From Ursus arctos (Eukaryota > Chordata > Mammalia > Carnivora > Ursidae): a DNA stretch of 64,000 bases. Numbering within the stretch: position 1 is the first letter of the stretch; every line of letters starts with the position of its first letter. This document shows, piece by piece, positions 33,819 through 47,016 of the stretch. The position numbers and the translations under genes were made by a program. The DNA lies in NCBI RefSeq assembly GCF_023065955.2, contig NW_026622786.1, positions 47,354,938-47,418,937 of the forward strand, in the 5' to 3' direction. The notes under the pieces were generated by a model that was not told the DNA's origin, did not search any database, and saw only the letters and a list, made by a program, of their open reading frames with translations.

Positions 33819-36769
33819 TTTCCTGATTTTGTGAAGGTCACAAAAAAAAGTAAACTTTTATTTGAGATACTCTTAGATTTCACTGGAACAAAGATGCAAT
33901 TGCACAAAAGTAGGCTATGAGGGAAATACCCAGCTTTTTGAAAGGAGTAAGAATGATTTAAGAGGGTTTTTGGTTTTGGTTTTTGATTTTTTTGTTTTTG
34001 ATCTGTGTGTGTTTTGTTAAGTTGTCCTTGGGTTCTCTATAGTCCTTAATAATGAGCAAAGAGGTAATAATTTGAATTAAATAAGGAAAACAGGGAACTC
34101 AAATCATGCAATTCTATGAATTGTCAATAATTAAAAAAAAAAAAAAAACCTGAGGTTCATAAAAGGTTTTGCATGGAGCACAAGTGAAGTCAGGCAGTTT
34201 TCAGAAGTCTACTTTAGAGGAAAATAAATGGGATAATAATAACCCAGAAAGGGAAGAAGGTTGATAAAAAGTCTTTACTCCAGGATGGCCTCCGCCCTTC
34301 ACAGCTATTTAGATAGATGGGACAGTCATCTGATAGAAGTAGCAAGCATTGTGGGCAGAGGCACGGTCACCTAAGTAGACTGTAACCTTGGACAGCCGTG
34401 TGGGAAGTATACCAGAAAGCCAGAGAGATCCCCAAAATGGGTCAGGAATGAGGAGGGGTATTACTTTTGGAGGAAGCTATTAAATCCAACTTTTATCTTC
34501 ATAGTAAACAGCACTGTAAGAAAGTTAGCTAGCTTTTTTTTTTTTTAATTTTCTTTTTCCTGAAAGGGTAAAGAGTGCAAAGGTATAAAATATGTTTGAC
34601 TTTTGAATTTGTCATGTTTATACTGAAGAATTCTGAAAACTAATGTCAAGATAAATGACCAATCTGCATAGTGAGAGTCTCCTATCCACTTCATTACTTA
34701 CTTCTTTTTGTTGTTGTTATGGTAACAATAACATTTCTATACCTTTATCTCCCTTTCTGAGGCATAGAGAGAACTAAGGCCTAGGTAGGTCTTCAGATAG
34801 CATTAGTGTTCTTGTATAAGAAAAAAAGGTTATTTTCTTACCTCCATCCCAGAGGTGTTTAAATATGAAATATGTAGAAAAATCAAGACCTGAATTTGTA
34901 ATTCTAGAACTGTTGAAAAACTAGTTGAGTAAAAGGTCACACTTTAACAGACATTTGGGGATATTATATGGTTGAGCCTGTTTCATATCCTTTTTCATAA
35001 GTTGAAAAATCAAAAAGATTTATTTTAAAATTCAGGTTACATCTCTACTTTAGCTTGGAGTTTATTATAGCTGAAAGACTTTTTCACATTTTCTTTTTTT
35101 CTTTTTTTTTTTTTTCTTAAAACATGCATGAATGGTTTTTGATTTCTTCTCATCCAGATATTAGAGAACAATTTTAGGAAGCACCCAACTTCACTGCATT
35201 GAATTCTCAAGTGTTCCTTCCAGTCTCCTCTCACAGAGCCCATCCAAAATGTGCCTTCGTGTTGTTAAATACCACTTGACATTTTTAGTTTGGTTGGAAT
35301 AGAATTGCAGAATTTTGCTTTTCTTAATTGTGAAAGAGGCAGATAGTTATCCACATTTTTTCTCCTTCAGCATGTCTAAAAATGCATTTGATTCTTCGGC
35401 AAATACTTAGTTTTCCTATTATTCCAGAAACTCGAAGGCGTTAACCTGAAGGACTGAGTACAGCACAGGTTCCTGGTTGTCATATAATCTGTGGAAAGTT
35501 CGGTCTAGGAAGGACTTTTTGATTCCATTCAAACTGTGTCCCAGAGGCAACCATCAGACGACTTTACTACTTGAACAACTCTGAGAGGCTCAGGCAGGAA
35601 ATGTACCTTTTCTCAAAACTGTACTCTGTGCCAATTACAAAGTAATTTACGAATTACTGATTATTGCAAGGCATTATGATTTAAGCAGTAATGCTGCTGC
35701 TTACCCTTAGAAAAAGTGCATTTTGATGGTAACCTAATGGTGAACTGCCAAATAGATATTTAAAACCAAATGTACTGCTTACATTTTCATAATCTCTTAA
35801 TGCATGCATACAAAAGAAGGAAATAGTTTTTGTAAAGATTCTTATATATGTTTATATGATTCAACAAGATCTTTAAATGTCAAAAGCCAGACTCTATTTT
35901 GGACTTAAAATTCATCACAATATTTTCAATAGATACGTAAAAAGTGAAAAGGATCTAATAGTAAAATACATGATTGAACCAACAGAAGATAGCCAATAAA
36001 AACTTTTTCAGTTTAATTTTGAATCTTAGAAGGTAGTATTTTCTTTTAAAAATAATACAGATATTTTATCTAATTAGCCAATCTGGCTTTGGTGAATATC
36101 CCTGATAATTTGAAGCTTTTTACACTGAAAATGATGAAAATATTGAAACAATAAAAATCGAGGGACATTGTGAAGCACATTTTCAGAAACTCGATGGGCA
36201 CTCCCTTTCTCTGAATATTAATTGATCATTTCAACAGAATATAAAACCTTTAAACCCTGCAGCAGAGGTATAAAGTAGATGACTTTCTCAGTCGTTCCCA
36301 GCTCTTTCATTCATATGTAACAATTTAAAAATAATTTTTTTCTCTAATGCCCTTGAGCACGTAGTATTATTCTAGGATGAATCATCTTCAGTTGTTGCCT
36401 TCTAGTACCAATCATCACAAAAAGAGCACAGGTGATGGCATATCTGAAATACCATGCAAAATATATTTTATATATTGCATGTATTTAATTACATATGTGT
36501 ATAATTAATTATATACTTTAACATTTTATAAATTTAATTATATGTATACACATCATATATAAAAATGTATATATAAATATTCATTTTAGCCGTTCTTATC
36601 ATAGTCATTAGAATCTTCTACTCCAACATCTGTAATTGTACTATGCTCATATGTGTTTGTACAAATCATGTAATCACTACATCTCATTTACCATTTCAAG
36701 AGGTAATGTCTTGCTTTACATTCAGTCATCCAATTCAACAACCTATTCATTAAATATCATATTTTTTGT
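33819..36769. other. About 3 kb of unique DNA
   Basis: The longest stretch with no recognised transposon apart from 37.9-42.3 kb. It contains A- and T-tracts at 34127-34147, 34532-34545 and 35093-35117, and an AT-rich TATA region at 36460-36590. No coding, splice or RNA gene signal stands out. The 68-codon minus frame at 35037-35243 reads lysine-rich only because it crosses a T-tract. Confidence 0.5.
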
Positions 36770-37560
36770 TCACTCTGTCATTTTTGAAGTACTTTGATAA
36801 TTATAGTGATATGTTGAGCTCTCAACAGCTTATAGTTAGTGGTGGGTTAAAATTGATATATGGGTAAAAATAACTATAAATAAGGAAGAGACTCAAAGAC
36901 TAGAGTACTTGTAAAATTTTACTCAGAGCTCTTAGAAGACTCTATAAAGGAGGTGCTATTTGAAGAGTGGTTTGAAAGATGCACACTAAATCTGGCAGCA
37001 TTATAATGGATGAATCAGCAAATCAAGAAACGGGAAAACACATGCTGAGCTAGAGGTGCTGATGGGGCATCCATGAGAAAGTGTCAATATAATTGGTAGC
37101 TGAAGATCAAAAAATAGGAGACATCTAGTGAAGAAAATTTGGAAGTTAGCAAGATATGACTTAAAGAGTAAAAGAGATTCCCAAGTGGAAAGTATGTGGA
37201 TTGAGCCTAAAGGTGCCGAGGGTAGCAGCTTAGGGGAATGATTATAATTAAGTGGTAGACAGAGGGAAGCACTAGTCAAGTGACTGAAGAGGAGCAGGTT
37301 TCCGTGACAAGGAGAAGAATGGAAGTCTATCAAAGGCAAAGGTGGCAAGAATATATGGGCTCACTGCGTTTAAGAGTAGGTGGTCACGGGTGAGTTCAGT
37401 GAAAGCTACTTCAGTGGTACCCTAGCAGTAAGAGACAAATGACAGAGGTTGAAGGACAGATTGCATTTGGGAAGAATGAGGGAGGCCAGGCTTTAATGAA
37501 TCGTGGCAGGAAGGGACGGAGAAAGATGTGATGGTAGATTAAGTTGGAAGCATGATTCGT
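36770..37560 (-). mobile_element. L2-type relic, antisense
   Basis: 'ctctcaacagcttatagtta', 'ggaggtgctatttgaagagt' and then upstream L2-like text around 37170-37560 ('gtttaagagtaggtggtcac'). Degraded. The 115-codon minus frame at 37001-37348 (Pro/Leu/Ser-rich) lies within it and is not a gene. Confidence 0.5.
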
Positions 37561-37689
37561 GGAACACTTAGTTTTACACTGGGGAAATCAAGCTAAAAGG
37601 GAGGAGTCAGTGCGGAGGAGAGCTTGATACATAAGAAAGAAAGGGAATAATTAATGGAGAAAATTTGCTTGTAATAACCAAAATAATGG

Positions 37690-37905
37690 CAATAATTATT
37701 TATTAAGCTATTACTATATGCTGAGCAATATTCAAAGCACTTTATGTAAAATAAGCCAGTATTTTCTTCCAACAATTCTATGGGGTAGATACTATGATTA
37801 TGCCTATTTTACGGATAAGGACATTGAAGCTTGGTTTAGCATAACTTGCCCAACTTATATGACTCATCCAAAGTTGCCAAGCCAGAGGGAGAGAGAGATG
37901 ACTTG
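37690..37905 (-). mobile_element. MIR relic, antisense, fairly well kept
   Basis: 'ttactatatgctgagcaata', 'tattttacggataaggacat' and 'ataacttgcccaacttatat' follow reverse-complement MIR through the core domain. Confidence 0.75.
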
Positions 37906-40900
37906 AAGTGAGCCATCTGCATTCAGAGCCCCAGCTCTATCAATAAACCAGTCTGTATCTCTTATTTCTTCAGTGGCTAGTTGCCAGTCCTGCTCTTTTT
38001 GTGCAATAACACCACTTTTAATCTGAGAGGAAAGTCAAATACTTTTCTATTCTATACTCTCTCTCCTATCGTCAGGGTCCTTGGTAATGTTTTGGAATAC
38101 ATCAGCCCCACTCTTCCCATACTGCAGGAAGTGAATCAGTAGCTCTCAGTAATAGGAGAAAACCTAGGCTCTTTTATGAAAAACTCAGAAAAGTATGAAA
38201 AGTAGTGTGATTATCTGGATATTAATTCTGAAAGTTTAAATACTTTTCAATTTAGGAAGTTTCAGCATAGTGGGGAGGAATGCATAATAAGTCGTCTATG
38301 GTTGGGGGGGGGTGGAGAGCATATGACACCTCCAGTGTCTTGTTTGTAGAAAACTCTCATTGACATGTCCTGCCCTTTTGAAATCGATACTATACATACA
38401 ATTAGAGGACACATCTAATTCTGTGCCATTTTATTTTGGTATATTAGTATATTACTATCACTTTATAGTCTGCTACTTTATAAACAGGGCTCTGAATACT
38501 TTGTCAGTATTTACTCTTAAGTTTTCCTACGTCTTACATGCTCACTCTTCTTGTCCTAACTTCTCCAGTCTCCGACCAACTTCTATTATTTTTGCTTTAT
38601 TGAAAGTTCTTAGAGCCTTGGGCTCTTCAGCCAAAAGTGTGATATGAAGTTGAAATATAAATAATGCATCAGATCTACTTTACTAACTTCCACTCAATCT
38701 GGGCAAGTGACATTTACAGTTTTAACAAACTGGAGGCATGGTGGTGAATAAGAGAATATTTGGAGCAGGGTAAGCTGCAGTTGAAAAGTGGACTGAAAAT
38801 TCTAAGACAGTGTTTCTTTTCATTTGGTGAATATATATAGTTCCAGTTCACTGGTGGAATGTGACCACTCGGATGCTAAAATGCACATCTGCAAACTCTT
38901 CCCACAAACATAGTCTGAATGCCACCCATCCTCAGACCCTCACTGATTTTTATCATTTTCTACGAAGACAATGTTTTTCTTCCAAAAAGCAGCAGATATA
39001 TCAGATGTTTGAGTATTAAAATGTAGATACACTTGCCTTTTAAATCTCTGTCTAATCTCTGAAGCTAATCAGCACACTGCACAGCTTTCTCAGAGTGTTT
39101 TCTTTGGAACAATCATTCCAGTAGATGATCTGTAGGAAAAAATAAACAAACAAAGCCCGTCCTTTGACCATAGTGACTTGAGAGAAGCTGAGCACACCTG
39201 TCTTAGAGATTCACAAGGCACAGTAGAATATTAAAGGCTTTAAGAAGTCCAGGAATATGGAAATATGTTTCTTTCATTTAATCCAATATTTCCCAGGCTT
39301 ATTTGAAAATAGAAAAACATTTTCTCCATAATCCTACCAGGAGAATGTCCTATAAAATGGATTGTTATTGATGGTGGGTGTTTTGTGTTCTCCTACCAAT
39401 CCCCCAGAACACCTTTTATATAATACTGCAGTCTCTGATTTGCCCTGTGCTTTCTGGTACAATAGGAATAAAGAGAAAATTCAGCATTCTTGAGTATTTA
39501 TGTATTAGTCATATAAATTCATATTTTTAATAATACAAAATTCACAAATCTTCAAAAAGTGTCAGAAAAGTAAACTTGATTTCATCTAAAGGCACTGTGT
39601 TCTCATAGAGCTTTGCAGCTAACTAGCAGGAGACACCGTTTTACCAATGCCAATGCAAATAGCTTTAGAAAGAACTATGAAATGCAACCTTATACAATTG
39701 ATACCCAAATTTTTACTTTTTGGTGAAAGAATGTCACACTAAATTTTCCTCCCACGTCTCTCTAAAATTACCAAGTATTAGGCTAAAGACAAAACATCTG
39801 CAATATAGCAGAAGAACAAGCATATTAATTAAGCAAATACTTTTTTCATGCTTTGTATTTCGAGTGTATAACACGGAAGCTGGAGAAAAAAAAAGGACAC
39901 TCAATAATGTATGTTGAATGTGTCATTAATAAATTAAAGATAGTAACTGATGAGTATAAATTGACACTTTGAACCTAGATCTTTGATATAAAATTAAGAT
40001 TATCTTCGAATTATATATACTTATGAAATGTGAGTATTTTATCATTCATTGCTGATAAGTACCAATGTCATAAAAACTGGAGGCTTTAATTTAAATTAAT
40101 TAATATCTTCACGATTTAAGTGGAAATAAAACCCTAATGAGTGATTGTGCTCATTGGTTCTTCCCTTTTTCTTCCCTTTGGTCATTTGTGAATGGGGGCG
40201 GATATCAAGTTTTCATAGAAGTACTACTTCAAAACTTTAAAACACCTTAAAATTAAATTTCAACAATTTTATACCAGTTTTATGTAATGCTTATGTGCTA
40301 ATAAAGCACTGGTCTTCAGAAGATCCTGTATATGAAAACATTATGTCAATCCTGTATCTTCTCCTACAAAGGAATATAATCGTCACCATCATTTTAAGCA
40401 AGTCCAACTTTGCCTGCTTCACTGGTTGTACTTTCTAAATTAAAGAAACAGGGTAATTTTTAAATTAAATTTGTACAAAGAAAAAGAGAACTCATGTCTC
40501 TACAGTCCTTACTGACAAAATTATCCTTTCCCATTTGCATTATTGTTTTTACCAAAAGAATTATTTCTAATTAGCAATACTTCCATTAACTGTAATGTAT
40601 AATATACATTATCTACATTATACATTATCTCTACTTTAAAAAAAAAATGAACTCACATGTTTTTTGGCAAGTATGATTTGAGATATCAGAGTGAGTGTTC
40701 CTTACCCTAAGTGCTAATCAAGAGTATTGAATCCCACCATTGTGGAATCATGCAGTGATGGCCATTTGATAGTACTGCCATTCTGAATGCAGGGAGTTCC
40801 TTGAAGGGCAAGGCTCAGAGTTGAGTTCTATGCATCTTATTCTACAAAATATGTCAGGTGTTGGTTTAAAAAATGAAGAGAAAGCTGTAGAATACATACC

Positions 40901-42289
40901 ACATAAAATTCATCATGTAGAATTTACTTTTCTGACTTATATCGTCTTGTTCATAAAAATGATCTCCTTGGTCTTCATTAAATGGCTGAAATCACTAATC
41001 CATGGTAGAACAGAATCCCACTACTTTCTTCTCTTGCTTTCTGAGCCTCAATGTTTACTAGAAGAAATATAATAAAAAGCCTAATAACTAAATGAAACCA
41101 CTTCTTACTTGCTGTTGGCCTTTCACTTTCTTTTCCGTGGTCATATCTTTGTAAAAAGCACACACACACAGAGAGACACACAGACACACAGACGTTTTGA
41201 GAGAAAGACAGCGAGAGCAATGCTTGAGCAATGCTTCTGTATACCAGCAGCATATGCGCCCATGAAATCTGTTAGTCAGGAAGGATAAAGAAGACTCAGA
41301 GTTAAATGCCAAACAATTTGGCTACTAAAGCTAAATTAAAACAGATGTTTGTGAATATTGGAAAGAATTTTTTAATTACATTTTGTGACTTTTCACAAAT
41401 AATTATAGATGTTAATTATCTATTTGATCATATTTTGGAAAATGTGGCAGTGAATTTAAAATGCTTTTCAAAAATGCGTTTTCAGAGTTTGGGAAGTCAT
41501 AAAAAACTTTCCAGATAAGATTTATATATGTGCAAGGAAATGTGTGTCATATAGGACTTGAGAACTGTCTTTCACAAACCTTAGTCAAGCAAAAAGACTT
41601 ATAAATTTTATCAAAATAACTGTGGGGTTTTGGGGGTTGTTGTGGTTGTATGTTTGGTTTATTATTTTATCATGGTTATCATTACTATCATGTCAGCACG
41701 AGTTGCAGGTTCGACATGTAGACCTATTTCTAGACTTTCTGAATTTCATCTCTTTTTCCAAATCATTTCCTCTTTCTTCACTATTGCTGTTATCAGTTCT
41801 CTCCTCAATCAGAGTGAAAATTAAGCACTTCAGCAGCTCCCTCTGATGCTCTGATTGTCTGTCCCCTTACTAGGCCAAATAATACTTGTTTACATGATAA
41901 ATAATATTTATGTACAGAAACCTGTACACACATGAGTTGTTTTTCTAATCAATTACCCTGGGTTGTCTGTATTGTAAAAAAAACATTTTTTAGGCTTCCC
42001 ATACCCCTTGACATTAGGGTTTGTATCTGTCACCAAATTCATCTTCCTGATCCCCATTCCAATTACCAGATTTAACAAAGATTTCCCTATTTTGAAATTA
42101 CTTTGGTTGATTTTTATCCAATTTTATTTCAAAGTTAGCTTTGGATTCTCTCTCATAAGTATCTCCCAATCAAAGAAAAAAGTAATTAATTTTTTTCTTA
42201 TCAAAACTCTTCAACCATATCTCTTAATGAGTTCTGTGGAGTTACTAATGTACATCTCTCAGATTTATTTTGTAAAATACAACCTTGAT
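37906..42289. other. About 4.4 kb of mostly unique DNA
   Basis: No L1, SINE, LTR or gene recognised. It has a G10 run near 38305-38314 and a CA/GA microsatellite at 41158-41194. A small palindrome TAATGTATA-a-TATACATTA is near 40591-40609, with a neighbouring 'tacattat' repeat. Frames of 60-95 codons (38360, 40821, 40978, 41306, 41622, 42008) are anonymous; some are hydrophobic by AT-rich composition but none has a recognisable domain. Confidence 0.5.
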
Positions 42290-42610
42290 TAATTCAGTAA
42301 ATTTTTATTACGAGCTTATCATGTGCCAGAACTTGGGATAGAGTAGTGAACAAAATAGTCAAAAGCGTCTTTCTCCATAGAGCTTCCATTTCAGTAAGGA
42401 AGATGGACAAAAAATCATAAATCATGAATCATGTAGTGTATTAAATTAAATCATGTGGTGATCAAATTAAACGGGAATAAAGTAAAGCTATTAAAGTGGA
42501 TTGGGAATGCTGGAGCAGGGAGGAAGACATTGCAATTTCAATATGGTTGTCAGGGTAGCCTCACTGAAAAAGAGACATTTGAGCAAAGATATGAAGGCAA
42601 GAAGAAGAAA
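42290..42610 (-). mobile_element. L2 3' relic, antisense
   Basis: 'cagtaaatttttattacgag', 'cttatcatgtgccagaactt', 'gagtagtgaacaaaatagtc' and 'gtagcctcactgaaaaagag' follow reverse-complement L2. The 102-codon plus frame 42455-42763 spans this and the MIR next to it. Confidence 0.7.
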
Positions 42611-42649
42611 AGAAGTGGTGAAGAACTGAAGGAAACTTGCATTAATGAG

Positions 42650-42815
42650 CATGAACTTGGTATAGCTTTGTGCTGTTTATTAGGATATATTTTATATCAT
42701 TTAATCTCAGAAACTCTAAGAAGCAGTAATTATTGTTTTCATTTTTATAAAGGAGTAGAATGAAGTTCAGAGAGGTTAAGTAAGTTGCCTAAAATCACAC
42801 AGCCAGTCAAGTCTA
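42650..42815 (-). mobile_element. MIR relic, antisense
   Basis: 'ttgttttcatttttataaag', 'agttcagagaggttaagtaa' and 'gttgcctaaaatcacacagc' are reverse-complement MIR core. Confidence 0.75.
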
Positions 42816-43060
42816 CTCTCAAATCAAGCAGAGAAAAAAGCAGTATTAATTCTGGTGAAAGATTTCTTTGCAAGAGTATCAATAAAATATTTGTTAAGAA
42901 CACGTAAGAAAAGATAGAAAATCAGAATATAGACGTGCTCTCCTGTGTTAGGTCAGTGGTCTCCATCTTACTCATATCCACATTTCAGTTCTAGTCCTGA
43001 GGGACAGTAAATAAGAAACATAAACCTCTCCAGTAGTTTTCTCAATTGCAAAGTCAATCC

Positions 43061-43354
43061 TGCTTCTTGTGTCCTCATCTTTTTCACTCATTCTTCCAGA
43101 GCCTCAATCTGTTGTTTTATCCCTCTGTGTCTCCAGTTATTTACCCAAATCTCCTCCTTCCAGAAGCTGATTATGTATTTGTTGAATTGAATTGAAACGA
43201 ACCAACAGTCTACTTGTGTTCTCATCTTTTTATCTCATTCTTCCAGGGTCCCCAATCTGTTGTTTGTCCCTCCATGTCTCCAGTTATCTGTTTCCTCCTT
43301 CCAGAATCTGGTTGTGTATTTGTTGAATTGAATTGAAATGAACCAATATTCTAC
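43061..43354 (+). repeat. Tandem duplication, 147-bp unit, two copies
   Basis: Copy 1 (43061-43207) and copy 2 (43208-43354) share 'cttgtgt.ctcatcttttt', 'ctcattcttccag', 'ccaatctgttgtttg'-like text, 'tctccagttat', 'ctccttccaga' and 'gtatttgttgaattgaattg' in the same order and spacing, apart from a few small indels. Copies have diverged by roughly 15%. The unit is not a repeat family I recognise. Confidence 0.85.
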
Positions 43355-44278
43355 CTTCCACTGCCTCCTTGGAGTCTTGCCTATCGAAGCTACCTACCCC
43401 CTTCAGTCAGTACCCTCCTTTCTGACCAGAAACTGCTAGTCATGGTCTTCCTGCTTGGGCTAGGAACTTTCCCTATGCTCTTTGGGATTCATACCAGGAA
43501 CCTATAAGCTGAATTGACAGCACGGTTTTTATACACTTCTCTTCACAGTGAATGGTTAAGAGTCATGACTCCCTGCTTAGCTGCTCTGTGTCAAGCTTTG
43601 TTGCCTCTTTCTAACATCTAATCCTGGCTATGGAGTTGCATCCCAACTTTTTATACTAATAAGGCCTCATGCCCACCAGCAGTTCTCAGGCATTCTCAGT
43701 TTTTTAGCATAAAACCTAACATACTGCTCAAGTAGACTTGGGACTACTCCTTACCCCATGTAGAGTAAGATCATTCTTGCCTCTGAACCTTTTTTTTCCT
43801 TTGCCCCTAACTGGAAATGCCCTCCATGAATGCAAATCGTTTTTTCAGACTGTTCAAGTCTTGCTTCTCTCTCAAAGACTAACTGAATGCTCCACTGTAT
43901 GAATTGCTATTAAATGTGATGCTTACCCCACAACACACAAAAAATAACCGTTCTTTCTTATATTGTGCTTTTCTAATGCTGGTATATCTTCTGAATCAGA
44001 TTGCAGTGTCCTGGAGAGCTAGATGACCGTTAGCCACTTCTCTTGAATTTTTTTCTTCGTTGCCTAACAGTATATTAATACCCTAGAAAATTCTTAATGC
44101 CTATAGTGTGATTATTAGCAAAGTCCTTTATCAAAGTATTAGCCATTCAGCTTACCATTTTCATGGATCTTTTGGCATAGCCTGAATTCATTTCAGTGAT
44201 GTTTATTCAAAATGGTTATTATTTATTTACCTCTACATGTAACATATTAAACTTATATACACTTGGTAATGACCATAT
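43355..44278. other. Pyrimidine-rich unique DNA, possibly part L2
   Basis: 43790-44110 has an L2-like feel (ctggaaatgccctccatgaa; cagtgtcctggagagctag) but I could not place it surely. No gene. Confidence 0.4.
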
Positions 44279-44472
44279 GGATGCCTGGGTGGCTCAGTCA
44301 GTTAAACAACTGACTCTTAGTTTTGGCCCAGGTCATGATCTCAGGGTCCTAGGATTGAGCCCTGAATTGGGCTCCCTGCTCAGCACAAAGTCTGCTTGAA
44401 GATTCTTTCCCTTTGTCCCTCCCCCACTCTCTCTTTTGCTCATTCTCTCTCTCCAATAAATAAATGTTTAAA
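44279..44472 (+). mobile_element. Can-SINE, older copy
   Basis: 'gatgcctgggtggctcagtc', 'agttaaacaactgactctta', 'ggtcatgatctcagggtcct', CT tract, 'ctctctccaataaataaatg'. Flanks share aatgacc (before the head and after the tail). More diverged from the young copies, with an 'acaactgactct' variant like those at 57.5 and 63.1 kb. Confidence 0.92.
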
Positions 44473-46611
44473 AATGACCTTGAAATTTTAACAGCAAAAC
44501 AAAATAAGTTACAAGAAATAAAAGAACATCTAGATAAGAAACTGAAAGGAAGTGGATAGGAGTATAGAGAAACAAATGACAGTTTCACCATAATGCTACA
44601 GAAAATTTAAGTCTAGCTTCAGATAACAAATGGTGCCTAGTTGGAGCTATTGATGATTAATAAGGACAGAAATAAGTAAGGTGGCAGAAAGCCTAGCATC
44701 TTGCTGTTGTTGTAACCCTCAGTCCTGCACTGACCACAGTATAAGTGTCATATTCCTTGAACCTAAGAGGACTCTGGCTGTACACTAGGACTTAGGTGAC
44801 ATAGACTAAGACATGTCATAGAAGCATGCCTGACGCATGAAGAGTAGATACTTGTTCCATGTGTATGCCCAGCATTTTTTCTTTCTCCTCTGGTAATAGA
44901 AGTCAATATTTGTTGGGAGGAACTGTTCTAGATGGTTCTAGTATTCTGGCTTCACTGTGTCTTCTCCAGAGTGAGCATGGAAGGAAAGCTTCAACAGTCC
45001 TATTACCTAAATCCCTTTGCTACACTGACTGCTCTAGAGATGGACATGTGACGACACCAGGGTTTATCAGAGCTTTTGGGGACAAAATGACTGGGTACTG
45101 GAAAAAAAGGATCTGGATGCTTCTGAGATTAAGGGCATTAAGGACAGTATAAACCTGGGGGTATGGAGGCTGTCTTTACTATCACACAGAGAAACCTGAC
45201 TGAGAGTAAAAACCACCTAAGAGAAAACATTACGAAGAAATGTAGATCTTGTGAATGCTGATGACAAACGTCTGAGTTCCTGCTGCTCCCTTAACTTTGG
45301 ACTCTTCAACTACCGAAGACAGTAAATTTCCCCTTCTGTTTAGTTTAAACTGAATTTCTGTCACTTTGAAAGAAAAGAATAATGACCAGTGCAGTTGTCA
45401 GTGGCATCCTTAGAGCCAAACATCATTGTATTTGTGGGATGAGAAGAGAAAATCAGAAAAACCATAATTCCTCTTTCTCCTCCTCACTCCAAAACTGAAT
45501 GGGGATAAAAATCCATACTTTATGATTACTTGCAAAAAGTATAAAAGAAACTCTCAGAGTCTGGATTTCACAGAAAAACAATAACAACAACAAAGATCCC
45601 AGCTAATACTTGACAGTAACAGCTGTATTTCAATAGAATCATGTAAGTACTCTAGAAGTTTTCTAAATACTGACTCCAATAACTCACAACAGCAGCAGTT
45701 TGCCATTCAACACCCTTTGCAAGAATCAGTACCAAGAAGCTCTCTTTGATCGGTTCTTCAGTCCACTTGCTGAAGAAAGCATATTTCTTCATGTTTTTTC
45801 AGCCAGAGACACAGGAGCAAATGCTACTTACATAGAAGTAGAAGGATGCTGAGCAGATAAAGTCAATTCTTCTCTCACTGAGGAGCAGCAGTGACACTGG
45901 GATATTCTCCTACCCAAGCATCCTGCCTCAACTTAAATACTAGAAACTATGCTAGACCCAAAACGGATGAAGAAGTATAACAAAAAACAAAAACAAAAAA
46001 AAAACAAAAAACAAAAAAGGAGAAAAGGATGGCAAGTGTAGATCCCTCAGAATGTTCTCAAACCTAATAATGGCAATAGCAACAAAACCCTGCCTGCAGA
46101 GATTTCCTGAGAGTAGACTTGGCAAATAAATTCTCTAGAAATTCTGAGAAAACTAACATTGTGTTTTGAACAGTCTGTTTTAATTTGAAGGTACAATTAC
46201 TTAAAATAGAAAATGATTAATCTTGAAGTTCAGCATACTCCCCTCACTGTGATGCTCCATGCTCACAATCGAGGATTAAGGGAGAAAACAAAAAGGGTCA
46301 CAGAATTGACTGGTGATAATGTATCTAACTCATGTCCTCAGCCTTCATCAGTAGGGATGAAATGTAAATCCTAAGCCTGTACTCAAAGAAATATCGAGGA
46401 GAGAGGTCAATACCCATAAAACTTCCCATAAAATAGAAATGGATGGAATGAGTGGGAGGGAGAGGGTCATGGAGAGAAAATACCATGTACATAAAGAACC
46501 TAGTATAGGTCCTTGTATATCTAGAAAACCAAGTATAAAAGTTTGACACACACTAAATTTCAGCTTTGTTTCCTGTTGAGATCCTTCTGTGGACCAGATC
46601 TTTTGAAAGCA
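44473..46611. other. Mostly unrecognised DNA; possible LTR relic
   Basis: Around 44865-45365 the text ('tctcctctggtaatagaagt', 'tttagtttaaactgaatttc', 'tgtcactttga') resembles a decayed LTR tail, but family and ends are unclear. The 97-codon plus frame at 44859-45152 crosses it. A (CAAAAA)-rich run is at 45981-46018. No gene supported. Confidence 0.4.
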
Positions 46612-46942
46612 TCTTGACCTCCATTTCTAGTCAAGAAGTAATAGAGACCAGATTTCCTCTCTCAAAGATGTACCAAAAAGTGGCAAAATAAATGAAACAA
46701 CAGTTTGGAAAATGCTGAAGACTAGACAATGAAGAATGGTGATTCCTCAGAGACAAAAAATAAATGAGGAAAGCCCTGCAGTTGCCCCAGCTTACTGCTT
46801 TGAGATGGCAACTAGGCTATGGTGTAAGGAAGTGAAACCCAAGCAGAGTGTGACTGAGGCACAGAGGTGAGAAGGTGGACTAGAGTCCAGGTAAAGCAAG
46901 ATGATGAAATTCAACAGGACAGACAACCCTAGAGCAGGAACC

Positions 46943-47016
46943 CAAAAAGGGAAGGGGGGAGGGGGCAGGGAGGGAGAAAGAGAGGGAAGGAACGGGGCGG
47001 GGCGGGGGGGGGGGGT
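46943..47016 (+). repeat. G-rich tract with quadruplex potential
   Basis: Within 74 bp there are many G-runs of three or more: 'gggaaggggggagggggcag', 'ggagggag', 'gggaagg', 'cggggcggggcgg', then about 13 consecutive G. Loops are short, so intramolecular G-quadruplexes are easy to draw. The Pro/Ser-rich minus frames across it (46792-47101) are composition artefacts. Confidence 0.9.

Noticed and set aside
34127..34147. A-tract that could mark a processed pseudogene
   Set aside because: No gene-like sequence or target duplication upstream of it that I can recognise.
37001..37348. 115-codon minus frame, Pro/Leu/Ser-rich
   Set aside because: Lies inside a degraded L2 relic; no domain or conserved motif.
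43061..43354. CRISPR-like or satellite array
   Set aside because: Only two diverged 147-bp units with no spacer pattern; a simple tandem duplication.
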